From positions 1-64,000 of the forward strand of contig CABJBO010000006.1 of assembly GCA_902363875.1 (NCBI GenBank): 64,000 nucleotides of DNA. The letters run 5' to 3'. The notes beneath the pieces were generated by a model that worked only from the letters and a program-made list of their open reading frames with translations, searched no databases and had not been told where the DNA came from. Both the position numbers and the translations under genes were made by a program. Shown here piece by piece: positions 1 to 9,199 of the stretch (position 1 is its first letter; every line of letters begins with the position of its first letter). Source of the DNA: Coriobacteriaceae bacterium (GTDB taxonomy: Bacteria > Actinomycetota > Coriobacteriia > Coriobacteriales > Coriobacteriaceae).

Positions 1-102
1 AAGGAGGGCCTGGACCTTCTCGTCGTGCCCTCCGCCGAGCTCTCCCGCGGCCGTGGCGGCCCGCGCTGCATGAGCATGCCCTTCTGGCGCGAGGACCTCT
101 AA
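1..102 (+). CDS. arcA: Arginine deiminase, C-terminal end only
   Basis: Only the last 33 codons are in the window, open from the first base to a TAA at 100-102. The peptide contains the segment [15 protein letters not shown], which matches the C-terminal active-site region of arginine deiminases, where the Cys before MSMP is the catalytic nucleophile. The enzyme hydrolyses arginine to citrulline and ammonia, the first step of the ADI pathway. The ornithine carbamoyltransferase immediately downstream on the same strand supports the call. The N-terminal part lies outside the window, so completeness cannot be judged. Confidence 0.9.
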   Translation, partial: KEGLDLLVVPSAELSRGRGGPRCMSMPFWREDL

Positions 103-114
103 GTCTTTCCGTTT

Positions 115-161
115 CCGGTGCGGTCCCCCTACAACCGCACCGGCTTCGCCCGTTAAACGGG
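115..161 (+). other. Two intercistronic hairpins between arcA and arcB
   Basis: A perfect 10-bp stem (115-124 with 134-143) is followed by a short stem around 147-161 (gcccgtt / aacgggc). Neither has a T-run, so they are probably not strong terminators. They may stabilise or process the arc mRNA between the two genes; that role is inference. Confidence 0.5.
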
Positions 162-207
162 CAACACTAATACTTACGTAATTCATTTCTTCGAAAGGAT
201 TCGAACC

Positions 208-1203
208 ATGGGTGTTAACCTCTCCGGCCGTAGCTTCCTCAAGCTCCTCGACCTCACCACCGAGGAGATCGAGTACCTGCTCAAGCTCTCCAAGAACTTC
301 AAGGACATGAAGCGCGCTGGCGTTCCGCACCGCTATCTCGAGGGCAAGAACATCGTCCTGCTCTTCCAGAAGACTTCCACCCGTACCCGCTGCGCCTTCG
401 AGGTCGGCGGCATGGATCTGGGCATGGGCGTCACCTACCTCGATCCGGGCTCGTCGCAGATGGGCAAGAAGGAGTCCATCGAGGACACCGCCCGCGTTCT
501 CGGCCGCATGTATGACGGCATCGAGTTCCGTGGCTTTGCCCAGGACGACGTCGAGGAGCTTGCCGCTAAGTCCGGCGTGCCCGTCTGGAACGGTCTGACC
601 ACCGAGTGGCACCCCACTCAGATGCTCGCCGACATCCTGACCGTCCAGGAGAACTTCAACTACGACATCAAGGGCAAGACCCTCGTCTTCATGGGCGACT
701 GCAAGAACAACGTCGCTCGCTCCCTCATGGTCGTCTGCTCCAAGCTCGGCATGAACTTCGTGGCCTGCGGCCCCGAGGAGTGCATGCCCGCTGACGACGT
801 CATCGAGGCCTGCAAGCCCATCGCTGAGGCCAACGGCTGCACCATCAAGCTGACCACCGACGTCAAGGACGGCGTCACCGGTGCTGACGTTCTCTACACC
901 GACGTGTGGGTCTCCATGGGCGAGCCCGACGAGGTCTGGGCCGAGCGCATCGCTCAGCTCACCCCGTATCGCGTTACCTCCGAGGTCATGGCTATGGCCA
1001 ACCCGGGTGCCATCTTCCTGCACTGCCTGCCCAGCTTCCACGACACCAACACCACGATTGGCGCCGAGAAGTGCGAGCAGTTCGGCATCACCGAGCAGGA
1101 GGTCACCGACGAGGTCTTCGAGAGCCCCGCTTCCAAGGTCTTCGACGAGGCCGAGAACCGCATGCACACCATCAAGGCTGTCATGTACGCTACGCTCAAG
1201 TAA
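208..1203 (+). CDS. arcB: Ornithine carbamoyltransferase, catabolic type
   Basis: A 331-residue protein of normal family length. It carries the carbamoyl-phosphate signature STRTR at residues 57-61, the HPTQ motif at 135-138 and the ornithine-side HCLP motif at 272-275. In the arginine deiminase pathway it converts citrulline plus phosphate to ornithine and carbamoyl phosphate in the cytoplasm. The ATG is preceded by AAAGGA at suitable spacing. It lies 105 bp downstream of arcA and upstream of an antiporter gene, the usual arc operon arrangement. An anabolic role together with argG/argH elsewhere in the window cannot be excluded, but the arcA neighbour favours catabolism. No carbamate kinase (arcC) is seen here. 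Confidence 0.96.
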   Translation: MGVNLSGRSFLKLLDLTTEEIEYLLKLSKNFKDMKRAGVPHRYLEGKNIVLLFQKTSTRTRCAFEVGGMDLGMGVTYLDPGSSQMGKKESIEDTARVLGRMYDGIEFRGFAQDDVEELAAKSGVPVWNGLTTEWHPTQMLADILTVQENFNYDIKGKTLVFMGDCKNNVARSLMVVCSKLGMNFVACGPEECMPADDVIEACKPIAEANGCTIKLTTDVKDGVTGADVLYTDVWVSMGEPDEVWAERIAQLTPYRVTSEVMAMANPGAIFLHCLPSFHDTNTTIGAEKCEQFGITEQEVTDEVFESPASKVFDEAENRMHTIKAVMYATLK

Positions 1204-1218
1204 GAGCATCTAGCATCT

Positions 1219-1255
1219 CGCTCGGGGTGCATTGCTGCGCACCCCGAGCGCTTTT
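1219..1255 (+). terminator. Terminator after arcB
   Basis: A perfect 12-bp GC-rich stem (1219-1230 with 1239-1250) with an 8-base loop is followed by CTTTT. It lies directly downstream of arcB, so transcription into the antiporter gene is probably reduced or the antiporter has its own promoter. Confidence 0.85.
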
Positions 1256-1350
1256 GTCTGGTAAAAATCTCGCACAGAGCGACATGCACGGCACGGAAGA
1301 GCCGCTTCGGGCGAGATCAGTAATTGATTTATGAAGGGGGGATGAGAACT

Positions 1351-2829
1351 ATGACTGAGACCGCTAAGAAAAAGCGCGGTATGCCTTCATCGTTCACCAT
1401 TCTTCTTGCTCTGCTGGCAATCGTCGCGGTTATCACCGTTATCGTCTCCGGTACGTCCGGTGGCGCGGTTACCGCTGCCCGCTTGAGCGATTTCTGCACC
1501 GCCCCGGTCAAGGGCTTCGCTGACGCTCTGCCCGTCTGCCTCTTCGTTATGATCCTCGGCGGCTTCCTCGGCATGATGACCGAGACCGGCGCCCTGGACA
1601 ACGGCATTGCCGTTCTGGTGCAGAAGCTTAAGGGCAATGAGATCATGCTCATTCCCGTGCTGATGCTCATCTTCTCCCTCGGTGGTACCACCTATGGTAT
1701 GTGCGAGGAGACCGTTCCCTTCTACGCCCTGCTCGCCGCCACCATGATGGCTGCTGGCTTCGACCCCATGGTCGGCGCTGCTACCGTCCTGCTCGGCGCT
1801 GGCTGCGGCTGCCTCGGCTCCACGGTTAACCCGTTTGCCGTCGGTGCTGCCGTTGACGCTCTGACCGGCGTTGGCATTGAGGTCAACCAGTCCATCATCA
1901 TCGGCCTCGGTGCCGTCCTGTGGATTGTTACCACTGTTATGTCCATCCTCTTCGTTATGAGCTATGCCAAGAAGGTCAAGGCTGACAAGGGTTCCACCAT
2001 CCTTTCGATGCAGGAGCTCAAGGACGCCGAAGAGGCTCACGGCAAGGCTGCTTCCGAGGTTCACAAGGAGGTCAAGCTCACCGGTCGTCAGAAGGGTGTT
2101 CTGATCGCCTTTGCCTTCACCTTCGTCGTCATGATCGTCGGCTTCATCCCGCTGGCCGACCTCAATGAGGGCGTCGCCAACTTCTTCGATGCTGGCGCTG
2201 TCTATGACGCCGACGGTAACGCCATCGTTCAGGGCTGGTCTGCCCTGATCACCGGCCTGCCCATTGGCCAGTGGTACTTCGACGAGGCTTCCACCTGGTT
2301 CTTCCTCATGGCTGTCCTGATCGGTATCATCGGCGGCCTGTCCGAGAAGCAGATCGTCAACACCTTCATCACCGGCGCTGCCGACATGATGTCCGTTGTC
2401 CTCGTCATCGCTCTTGCCCGTGGTATCTCCGTCCTCATGGCTAGCACCGGCCTCGACGTCTACGTCCTCGACGCTGCCGCCAATGCTCTGTCCGGCCTGT
2501 CCGGCGTGATCTTCGCCCCCATGAGCTTCTTGGTCTACTTCGGCCTGTCCTTCCTGATCCCCTCGACCTCCGGCATGGCCACCGTCTCCATGCCCATCAT
2601 GGGACCGCTGGCTGTCAAGCTCGGCTTCTCGCCCGAGGTCATGGTCATGATCTTCTCCGCCGCCATCGGTGTCGTGAACCTGTTCACCCCGACCTCCGGC
2701 GCCATCATGGGCGGTCTTGCCCTGGCCAAGATCGAGTGGACGACCTGGCTCAAGTTTGCGCTTAAGCTCATCGTCGCTCTCTCCGTCGTCTGCGCCGTCA
2801 TTCTGACCGTCGCTTGCGTGATGCTCTAA
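1351..2829 (+). CDS. YfcC-family arginine/ornithine antiporter (ArcD-like)
   Basis: A 492-residue polytopic membrane protein with roughly a dozen hydrophobic segments and a conserved gate-like SLGGTTYGMCEE stretch typical of the YfcC/C4-dicarboxylate transporter-like family. In arc operons this family (ArcD2 type) exchanges external arginine for internal ornithine. Several in-frame starts exist (TTG 1324, ATG 1342, ATG 1351). I chose ATG 1351 because the AAGGGGGG ribosome site at 1333-1340 is spaced correctly only for it. The family call is firm from sequence character; the substrate is inferred from the position next to arcA/arcB. Confidence 0.85.
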   Translation: MTETAKKKRGMPSSFTILLALLAIVAVITVIVSGTSGGAVTAARLSDFCTAPVKGFADALPVCLFVMILGGFLGMMTETGALDNGIAVLVQKLKGNEIMLIPVLMLIFSLGGTTYGMCEETVPFYALLAATMMAAGFDPMVGAATVLLGAGCGCLGSTVNPFAVGAAVDALTGVGIEVNQSIIIGLGAVLWIVTTVMSILFVMSYAKKVKADKGSTILSMQELKDAEEAHGKAASEVHKEVKLTGRQKGVLIAFAFTFVVMIVGFIPLADLNEGVANFFDAGAVYDADGNAIVQGWSALITGLPIGQWYFDEASTWFFLMAVLIGIIGGLSEKQIVNTFITGAADMMSVVLVIALARGISVLMASTGLDVYVLDAAANALSGLSGVIFAPMSFLVYFGLSFLIPSTSGMATVSMPIMGPLAVKLGFSPEVMVMIFSAAIGVVNLFTPTSGAIMGGLALAKIEWTTWLKFALKLIVALSVVCAVILTVACVML

Positions 2830-2841
2830 GTACCCCTTGGG

Positions 2842-2915
2842 TACCCCACGGAAACCATGACGATCCTATAACGGATCACCTGGTCATCGTCTGTCCGGTG
2901 GGGTAACCCCACCGG
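2842..2915 (+). other. Structured RNA region with two competing stems
   Basis: A closing stem pairs 2842-2852 with 2894-2905 (one bulged base) around an inner stem-loop (2857-2866 with 2873-2877 and 2883-2887). The right side of the closing stem also fits a different, perfect 9-bp hairpin, 2895-2903 with 2907-2915. The two pairings exclude each other. No named RNA family is recognised. Confidence 0.5.
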
Positions 2916-2931
2916 TAGACTCCTACCTTTA

Positions 2932-2968
2932 GCCCCCTCCCGTTCCGTGCGCGGGAGGGGGCGCTCTT
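2932..2968 (+). terminator. Terminator after the antiporter gene
   Basis: An 11-bp GC-rich stem pairs 2932-2942 with 2952-2962 and is followed by a short T-containing run. It ends the arc region transcript. A second perfect 12-bp hairpin with a 4-base loop follows at 2971-2998 but has no T-run. Confidence 0.75.
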
Positions 2969-2998
2969 GTGTTCCGGCGTTTTACCAAACGCCGGAAC

Positions 2999-3256
2999 CA
3001 CTCGACGCTGCAAGCCCGCCAGAGCGGCAATCTGACGTTCAATCGTCGGGCATGGCCAAAAGGCCTATGCCCTCCTCTTTCACGTCACCTTGCTCGCTCT
3101 GGTGGGCTTTCGCTGACTTATGCTCAACCTGCGGCGCTGCCATTGTTGGCGCAGGGGGCGGCTTGCTCGCTCTGGTGTCTGTTCGCTGTCCGTTCTCTGC
3201 CCGCGACGTTTCTGCTGTTGGTGCAAAGGGGTCAGGTTACTTTGCGCCAAAAGGGG
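2999..3256. other. Intergenic stretch without a supported gene
   Basis: Open frames of about 110 codons cross this stretch on the plus strand, but they are Cys/Ser/Arg-rich, lack ribosome sites and resemble no protein. I see no RNA gene. It is followed by the palindromic repeat at 3257-3325. Confidence 0.5.
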
Positions 3257-3325
3257 AAGTTGCGGTGGAATAGTTCCCGTTTGGCCGTCTTGAGGGGTTA
3301 AACAGGAGCTATTTCACCGCAACTT
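3257..3325. repeat. Palindromic dispersed repeat, family A, copy 1
   Basis: The arms aagttgcggtggaatag (3257-3273) and ctatttcaccgcaactt (3309-3325) are inverted repeats with one G:T pair. The pairing continues inward to about 26 bp with a few mismatches around a 17-base loop. The same arms occur at 42609-42676, also between genes, which identifies a dispersed REP- or MITE-like element. It carries no reading frame. Confidence 0.8.
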
Positions 3326-3387
3326 ATCGATGGCGTGTTTGGTTGGTGCCTGTTGATGGCCTGGGCATCGGGGAGGGCAGGCTCCGT

Positions 3388-3393
3388 TATAAT
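3388..3393 (+). promoter_or_regulatory. Possible -10 element for the DUF1846 gene
   Basis: A consensus TATAAT lies 42 bp upstream of the ATG at 3435. No convincing -35 is visible at 16-18 bp, so the promoter call is tentative. Confidence 0.4.
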
Positions 3394-3434
3394 CGCGTAG
3401 GAACTTAATTTACGAAACGGGACGGGAGCCATAC

Positions 3435-4916
3435 ATGCGCCAGGGTTTCGACAACGCGAAGTATATCGAGCTGCAGGCCGCTCATATTAAGGAGCGCATC
3501 TCGCAGTTTGGCGGCAAGCTGTATTTGGAGTTTGGCGGCAAGTTGTTCGATGACTATCATGCCAGCCGCGTGCTGCCGGGTTTTGAGCCGGACAGCAAGT
3601 TTCGCATGCTCAAGAGCATTGCCGATGACGTTGAGGTCATCATCGCGATCAACGCGAACCACATCGAGAAGAATAAGGCCCGTGGCGACCTGGGCATTAC
3701 CTATGACGAGGACGTTTTGCGCCTGGTCGACTTGTTCCGCGGCAACGGTTTCGCTGTCGCGGCGGTGGTCATCACCCAGTACGCCGGCCAGCCCGCCGCC
3801 GATGTGTTCCGTAATCGCCTGAATGCGCTCGGCATTCCCGCCAAGCTGCACTATCCCATCGAGGGCTATCCGCACGACGTCGACCTGATCGTGTCCGACG
3901 ACGGCTATGGCAAGAACGAGTTTGTCGAGACCACCCGTCCGCTCGTCGTCGTGACTGCGCCCGGCCCTGGCTCGGGCAAGCTCGCCACCTGCCTGTCTCA
4001 GCTCTATCACGAGCACAAACACGGCACCGCTGCCGGCTACGCCAAGTTCGAGACGTTCCCGGTCTGGAATCTGCCCCTCACGCATCCGGTCAACATCGCC
4101 TATGAGGCCGCCACGGCCGACCTCGACGATGCCAATATCATCGACTCCTTCCACTTGGAGGCCTACAACAAGACCACGGTCAACTACAACCGTGACGTCG
4201 AGGCTTTCCCGGTGGTCCGTGCCCTGATGGAAAAGATTCTGGGGGAGAGCCCCTACCAGAGCCCCACCGACATGGGTGTCAATATGGTCGGCTTTGCCAT
4301 CACCGATGACGATGCCTGTCGCGATGCCTCCAAGATGGAGATCGTCCGCCGCTACTTTTCTGCGGTCGAGGCCGTGCGCCGCACCGGCGTGGGCGATGAG
4401 CAGGTTGATCGTCTCAAGCTCATTATGAAGAAGGCCGGTATCGACAAGAATTACTCGCCGGCACGCTCGGCCGCCCTTACCAGGGAGCAGCTGACGGGTG
4501 GCCCCGTAGGCGCCATGGTCATGCCCGACGGCTCCGTGGTGACCGGTAAGACTTCCACGCGCCTGGGCGCCGCGAGCTCGCTCATCATGAACGCGCTTAA
4601 GCATGTCTCGGGCGTTGATCTTGAGCTCGAGGTCATCAGCGATGAGGCGATCGAGCCTATCAGCAAGCTCAAGACGCATTTCCTGGGTAGCAAGAACCCG
4701 CGGCTGCACACCGACGAGACGCTTATGGCGCTCTCGATCACCTCGGCCACGAGTGAGACGGCCGCTCGCGTCCTTTCGGGCCTGGAGCAGCTGCGCGGTT
4801 GCGACGCCTTCTTTAGCGTGATTATCTCGCCGACGGACGAGACGGTACTGCGCAAACTGGGTATCAACGTGTGCTGCGAGCCCAAGTTTGAGCGCCGCGG
4901 TTTCTTCCATCGCTAA
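3435..4916 (+). CDS. DUF1846 (UPF0371) family protein
   Basis: A 493-residue soluble protein that matches the DUF1846 family along its whole length. Recognisable parts are the N-terminal FDNAKYIELQ segment, a GPGSGKLATCLSQ nucleotide-loop-like stretch near residue 178, and the STRLGAASSLIMNALK region near 365. The family is widespread in Firmicutes and Actinobacteria and its biochemical role is not established. The ATG is preceded by GGGACGGGAG. The gene is apparently monocistronic, between a palindromic repeat upstream and a terminator downstream. Confidence 0.88.
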   Translation: MRQGFDNAKYIELQAAHIKERISQFGGKLYLEFGGKLFDDYHASRVLPGFEPDSKFRMLKSIADDVEVIIAINANHIEKNKARGDLGITYDEDVLRLVDLFRGNGFAVAAVVITQYAGQPAADVFRNRLNALGIPAKLHYPIEGYPHDVDLIVSDDGYGKNEFVETTRPLVVVTAPGPGSGKLATCLSQLYHEHKHGTAAGYAKFETFPVWNLPLTHPVNIAYEAATADLDDANIIDSFHLEAYNKTTVNYNRDVEAFPVVRALMEKILGESPYQSPTDMGVNMVGFAITDDDACRDASKMEIVRRYFSAVEAVRRTGVGDEQVDRLKLIMKKAGIDKNYSPARSAALTREQLTGGPVGAMVMPDGSVVTGKTSTRLGAASSLIMNALKHVSGVDLELEVISDEAIEPISKLKTHFLGSKNPRLHTDETLMALSITSATSETAARVLSGLEQLRGCDAFFSVIISPTDETVLRKLGINVCCEPKFERRGFFHR

Positions 4917-4950
4917 GTTTGAAGCACCGCGGTAATTGCATTGCATTTTG

Positions 4951-4984
4951 GCCGTATCGGGTTAGCGCCCGGTACGGCTTTTTG
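4951..4984 (+). terminator. Terminator after the DUF1846 gene
   Basis: The stem gccgtatcggg/cccggtacggc (one G:T pair) with a short loop is followed by TTTTT. Confidence 0.85.
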
Positions 4985-5172
4985 ATCAATAAAGCGCCTA
5001 TTTCGGCGAAAAATAGTCGTTTACCTGCCTAGAAACAATTTGAGCGGTATACAATAACCGTAACTGTTTCATCCTTAGCGGGATGCCGCATGATGGATAT
5101 TACCTGCCATCGTGAGGTGTGTCGGTCGCGCACGGCGCGTTAGATGCTCGTGCTCGGTTTGAGGAGGCTGCC

Positions 5173-5511
5173 ATGGCGGGCAAGGGTCGTGCGAGTGTCA
5201 ACGATATGAAGCGTGTCGAGGTGCTGGTGTTGATGGAGATCGACCAGCAAACCGAAGACAATGGCGGGCCGTATGGTTTCTCGCGCAAAACGCTTGCCGA
5301 GCGCGTGGGGGTTTCGCCGTATCGTGCCCGCGCCGCAATCGATCGCTTGGATTCCGAAGGCATGATTGATGTCGTCTCGCGTTATAGCGATGACGGCGGT
5401 CAGCTTGCAAATGGCATTTGCCTCACCGAACGTGGCGAGTGGTATCTTGAGGGCGTCCGTACCGGCATGCTCGTTCAAGAAATGCTTGAGGACGAGGTTG
5501 CTGATCGATAG
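5173..5511 (+). CDS. Small winged-helix DNA-binding protein
   Basis: A 112-residue protein with a predicted winged helix-turn-helix. The segment GFSRKTLAERVGVSPYRAR looks like the recognition helix region, followed by a strand-turn-strand containing GGQLANGICLTERG. The composition resembles PadR- or MarR-like regulators and phage/plasmid replication-initiator wHTH domains, but I cannot name a family. An upstream in-frame start at 5119 is possible; ATG 5173 is preferred because TGAGGAGG ends 5 bases before it. It is not in an obvious operon with pyrG, from which a terminator separates it. Confidence 0.7.
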   Translation: MAGKGRASVNDMKRVEVLVLMEIDQQTEDNGGPYGFSRKTLAERVGVSPYRARAAIDRLDSEGMIDVVSRYSDDGGQLANGICLTERGEWYLEGVRTGMLVQEMLEDEVADR

Positions 5512-5536
5512 CAGCATGTAACCCTTGCCATAGCGA

Positions 5537-5566
5537 CGCCGCCTGGGAAACCGGGCGGCGTTTTGT
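5537..5566 (+). terminator. Terminator after the winged-helix gene
   Basis: A stem of about 9 bp (cgccgcctgg / ccgggcggcg) with a short A-rich loop is followed by TTTTGTTT. Confidence 0.85.
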
Positions 5567-5602
5567 TTCAAGATTGAGAAATGCAATCGCACACGAGAAA
5601 AA

Positions 5603-5631
5603 TTGCGAACGGTCCGCGGCGCGAGTATTAC
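5603..5631 (+). promoter_or_regulatory. Possible pyrG promoter
   Basis: TTGCGA (5603-5608) and TATTAC (5626-5631) are separated by 17 bp and lie about 60 bp upstream of the pyrG ATG. They match sigma-70-type consensus moderately. Confidence 0.4.
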
Positions 5632-5683
5632 AATGAAGACCCGTAAGATGTGGATAAACAACTTCTACGGGAAGCGCAGGTAA

Positions 5684-7351
<1,668 letters not shown>

Positions 7352-7353
7352 GG

Positions 7354-8295
7354 GTGCCGGCGAACAAAGAACATACCGAAGCTACTCCCTCGTCGCTCGC
7401 CGTGGCGGCGGGGGAGTATCTCGATTACCTCGCGGTCGAGCGGGGTTTGGCGCGCAACACGATTGCGGCCTACCGTCGTGACCTGACGACGTACTGCGCC
7501 TATCTGGAGCGGGCGGGCATCATGTCTTTTGATGAGGCGACTCGTCAGGTCGTGGAGGGCTTTGTCGCCGACCGTCGCGATGGGGGCTATTCCGATGCCT
7601 CGGTGGAGCGTGCGCTTGCGGCCGTGAAGGGCCTGCATGCCTTTTTGGTGCGCGATGGGATTGTGGCCCAAAATCCAACGGCGGCGTTGCGCCTGCCTAA
7701 AAAGGCTGAGCGTTTGCCGGAGTATCTATCGGTGGAGGATGTCTCGGCGCTGCTCGATCAAGACTTCCCCGAGGGCGAGATGGGCTTGCGCGACCATGCC
7801 ATCTTGGAAGTGCTCTACGGATGCGGCTTGCGTGTGAGCGAGTTGGTGGGGCTCGATGTGGGCGATATCCATATCGACGATGGCTTTGTGCTCGTTCGCG
7901 GTAAGGGCTCAAAGGAACGCCTGTCCCCGCTGGTGGGAAGCGCGGCGCGAGCTCTGACGCTCTATTTAACTGAGGGGCGTTCTCGCTTGGCGGCCCATGC
8001 CCACGGAACCGAGACCTCGGCGGTCTTTTTAAATAAGAACGGCCGCCGTCTGTCGCGCCAGGGCATCCATGCCATCTGTGAGCGCTACGGGCGCCAGGTG
8101 GGGCTGGTGGGACTCCATCCCCATACGCTGCGTCACTCCTTTGCCACCCATATGCTTGCGGGCGGTGCAGACCTCCGTGTGCTACAGGAGATCTTGGGAC
8201 ATGCCGATATATCGACCACGCAGGTCTACACGCATGTCGATCGTACGCAACTGACCGAGGTCTATCTGGCGGCGCACCCGCTGGCACATCGTTAA
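7354..8295 (+). CDS. xerD: Tyrosine recombinase XerD-type
   Basis: A 313-residue tyrosine recombinase. The N-terminal SAM-like core-binding domain (about 20-110) is followed by the catalytic domain with Arg160 (GLRVSELVG), His257 and Arg260 (HTLRHSFATHM), His283 (LGHADIS) and the nucleophile Tyr292 (TQVYTHV). All expected catalytic residues are visible. XerD with XerC resolves chromosome dimers at dif during division; distinguishing XerC from XerD needs alignment. I chose GTG 7354, 2 bases after the pyrG stop, because no better start with a ribosome site exists. A strong hairpin terminates the unit just before the division cluster. Confidence 0.85.
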   Translation: MPANKEHTEATPSSLAVAAGEYLDYLAVERGLARNTIAAYRRDLTTYCAYLERAGIMSFDEATRQVVEGFVADRRDGGYSDASVERALAAVKGLHAFLVRDGIVAQNPTAALRLPKKAERLPEYLSVEDVSALLDQDFPEGEMGLRDHAILEVLYGCGLRVSELVGLDVGDIHIDDGFVLVRGKGSKERLSPLVGSAARALTLYLTEGRSRLAAHAHGTETSAVFLNKNGRRLSRQGIHAICERYGRQVGLVGLHPHTLRHSFATHMLAGGADLRVLQEILGHADISTTQVYTHVDRTQLTEVYLAAHPLAHR

Positions 8296-8328
8296 CACAT
8301 CGCTGGCCTGCATATCTATAGGTATTTG

Positions 8329-8399
8329 GGGACGGGCCCCAGATTGCCGCGGCGTGCTTTTGCGCGCGCATGGGCAATCTGGGGCCCGTCCCATTTTTT
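8329..8399 (+). terminator. Long hairpin terminator after xerD
   Basis: A perfect 20-bp stem pairs 8329-8348 with 8373-8392 around a 24-base GC-rich loop and is followed by ATTTTTT. The stem is unusually long for an intrinsic terminator but its T-run supports that role. Confidence 0.8.
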
Positions 8400-8519
8400 G
8401 CCACTTGTCGTCGCGGTGGTGGGCCGCATGTGCCTTGGGTGGGGGAGTTTGGGGGCGATGTGAACGGCATGTAAAGGGACGCAAAAATCGCCTCAAGGTC
8501 AACTTGAAGGTTGAGGTTG

Positions 8520-8578
8520 AACGGCGGGGTGCCACAGGTGGCATCCCGCCGTTGCTGTAAACACAACATATTGTGTTT
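8520..8578. other. Hairpin plus AT-rich palindrome upstream of mraZ
   Basis: A 14-bp stem with one G:T pair (8520-8533 with 8540-8553) is followed by the 8-bp palindrome aaacacaa/ttgtgttt (8559-8566 with 8571-8578). The first could be a second terminator or RNA structure, and the second resembles a dimeric-repressor operator. The function is unknown. Confidence 0.45.
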
Positions 8579-8588
8579 TCGAACATAT

Positions 8589-8648
8589 GATTGGGGGTGT
8601 TTTGCAATATATGGTGGGCGGGGTGGGGGAAGGGGTGGGGAAAGGTGT
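8589..8648 (+). promoter_or_regulatory. G-rich TGGG repeats upstream of mraZ (possible MraZ boxes)
   Basis: Several TGGGN units occur in tandem between the 8559-8578 palindrome and mraZ. MraZ proteins are known to bind direct TGGGN repeats spaced about 10 bp upstream of their own operon and repress it. Here the spacing is irregular (about 9 and 12 bp), so autoregulation is plausible but unproven. Confidence 0.45.
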
Positions 8649-8744
8649 TGAAAAATGGGACGGTTCCCCATATTATTGATGACGTCGACAGGCGGGGTGG
8701 TTCCCCGCGTACGTGCCATCTGAGTAACCGAGGGGAGGGCGCAC

Positions 8745-9179
8745 ATGGGAATGACGGGTGCATACGAGCGCAATCTCGATGCAAAAGGTCGTCTGTCCCT
8801 GCCTGCACCCCTTCGTGAGGAGCTTGGAGAGCACGTTCGCGTGTTTAAAGCCCTGGATGTCGATGCTCTGTACGTGTTCTCTGCCGAGGCCTTCGATAAG
8901 TGGGTCGAAGGACTCTTCGCGGGTCGTGAGGGCCACGAGGGTTTTAACCCGCGTGACATCAACGACCAGAAGCTCATGAGGGCGATCAACAAGCGCACCA
9001 CGTCGATGGATGTGGACAGCGCGGGTCGTATCGGTCTTTCTGAGTCTCTCCGCAAGCAGGCGAACCTCGACCGCGAGGTCACGGTTGTGGGCAACTACGA
9101 CCACCTTGAGGTTTGGGACCGCGCTACGGCCGATGAGGACGATGATGACGAGGCCCTGCTGGACCTCTTCTTCTCGTAA
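8745..9179 (+). CDS. mraZ: Transcriptional regulator MraZ
   Basis: A 144-residue protein with the two SpoVT/AbrB-like domains of MraZ: the first starts with YERNLDAKGRLSLPAPLR, and the second has SMDVDSAGRIGLSESLRK near residues 85-103. MraZ is a nucleoid-associated repressor of its own division and cell-wall operon. The ATG is preceded by GAGGGGAGGG. It is the first gene of the dcw cluster, as in most bacteria, with rsmH following 20 bp later. G-rich TGGG repeats upstream fit its known binding preference. The acidic tail EDDDDEA is a minor peculiarity. Confidence 0.95.
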   Translation: MGMTGAYERNLDAKGRLSLPAPLREELGEHVRVFKALDVDALYVFSAEAFDKWVEGLFAGREGHEGFNPRDINDQKLMRAINKRTTSMDVDSAGRIGLSESLRKQANLDREVTVVGNYDHLEVWDRATADEDDDDEALLDLFFS

Positions 9180-9199
9180 GGGCAAGGCACGAGTAACGG

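Noticed and set aside
3405-4946. A 513-codon open frame antisense to the DUF1846 gene
   Set aside because: GC-rich third positions keep antisense frames open here. The peptide has no recognisable family and lies over a gene with clear homology; the same holds for the long antisense frames over ftsI, murF, mraY/murD, polA and argG.
8491-8517. MerR/SoxR-like operator cctcaaggtcaacttgaagg
   Set aside because: The dyad symmetry is poor when written out and no MerR-family gene is in the window.
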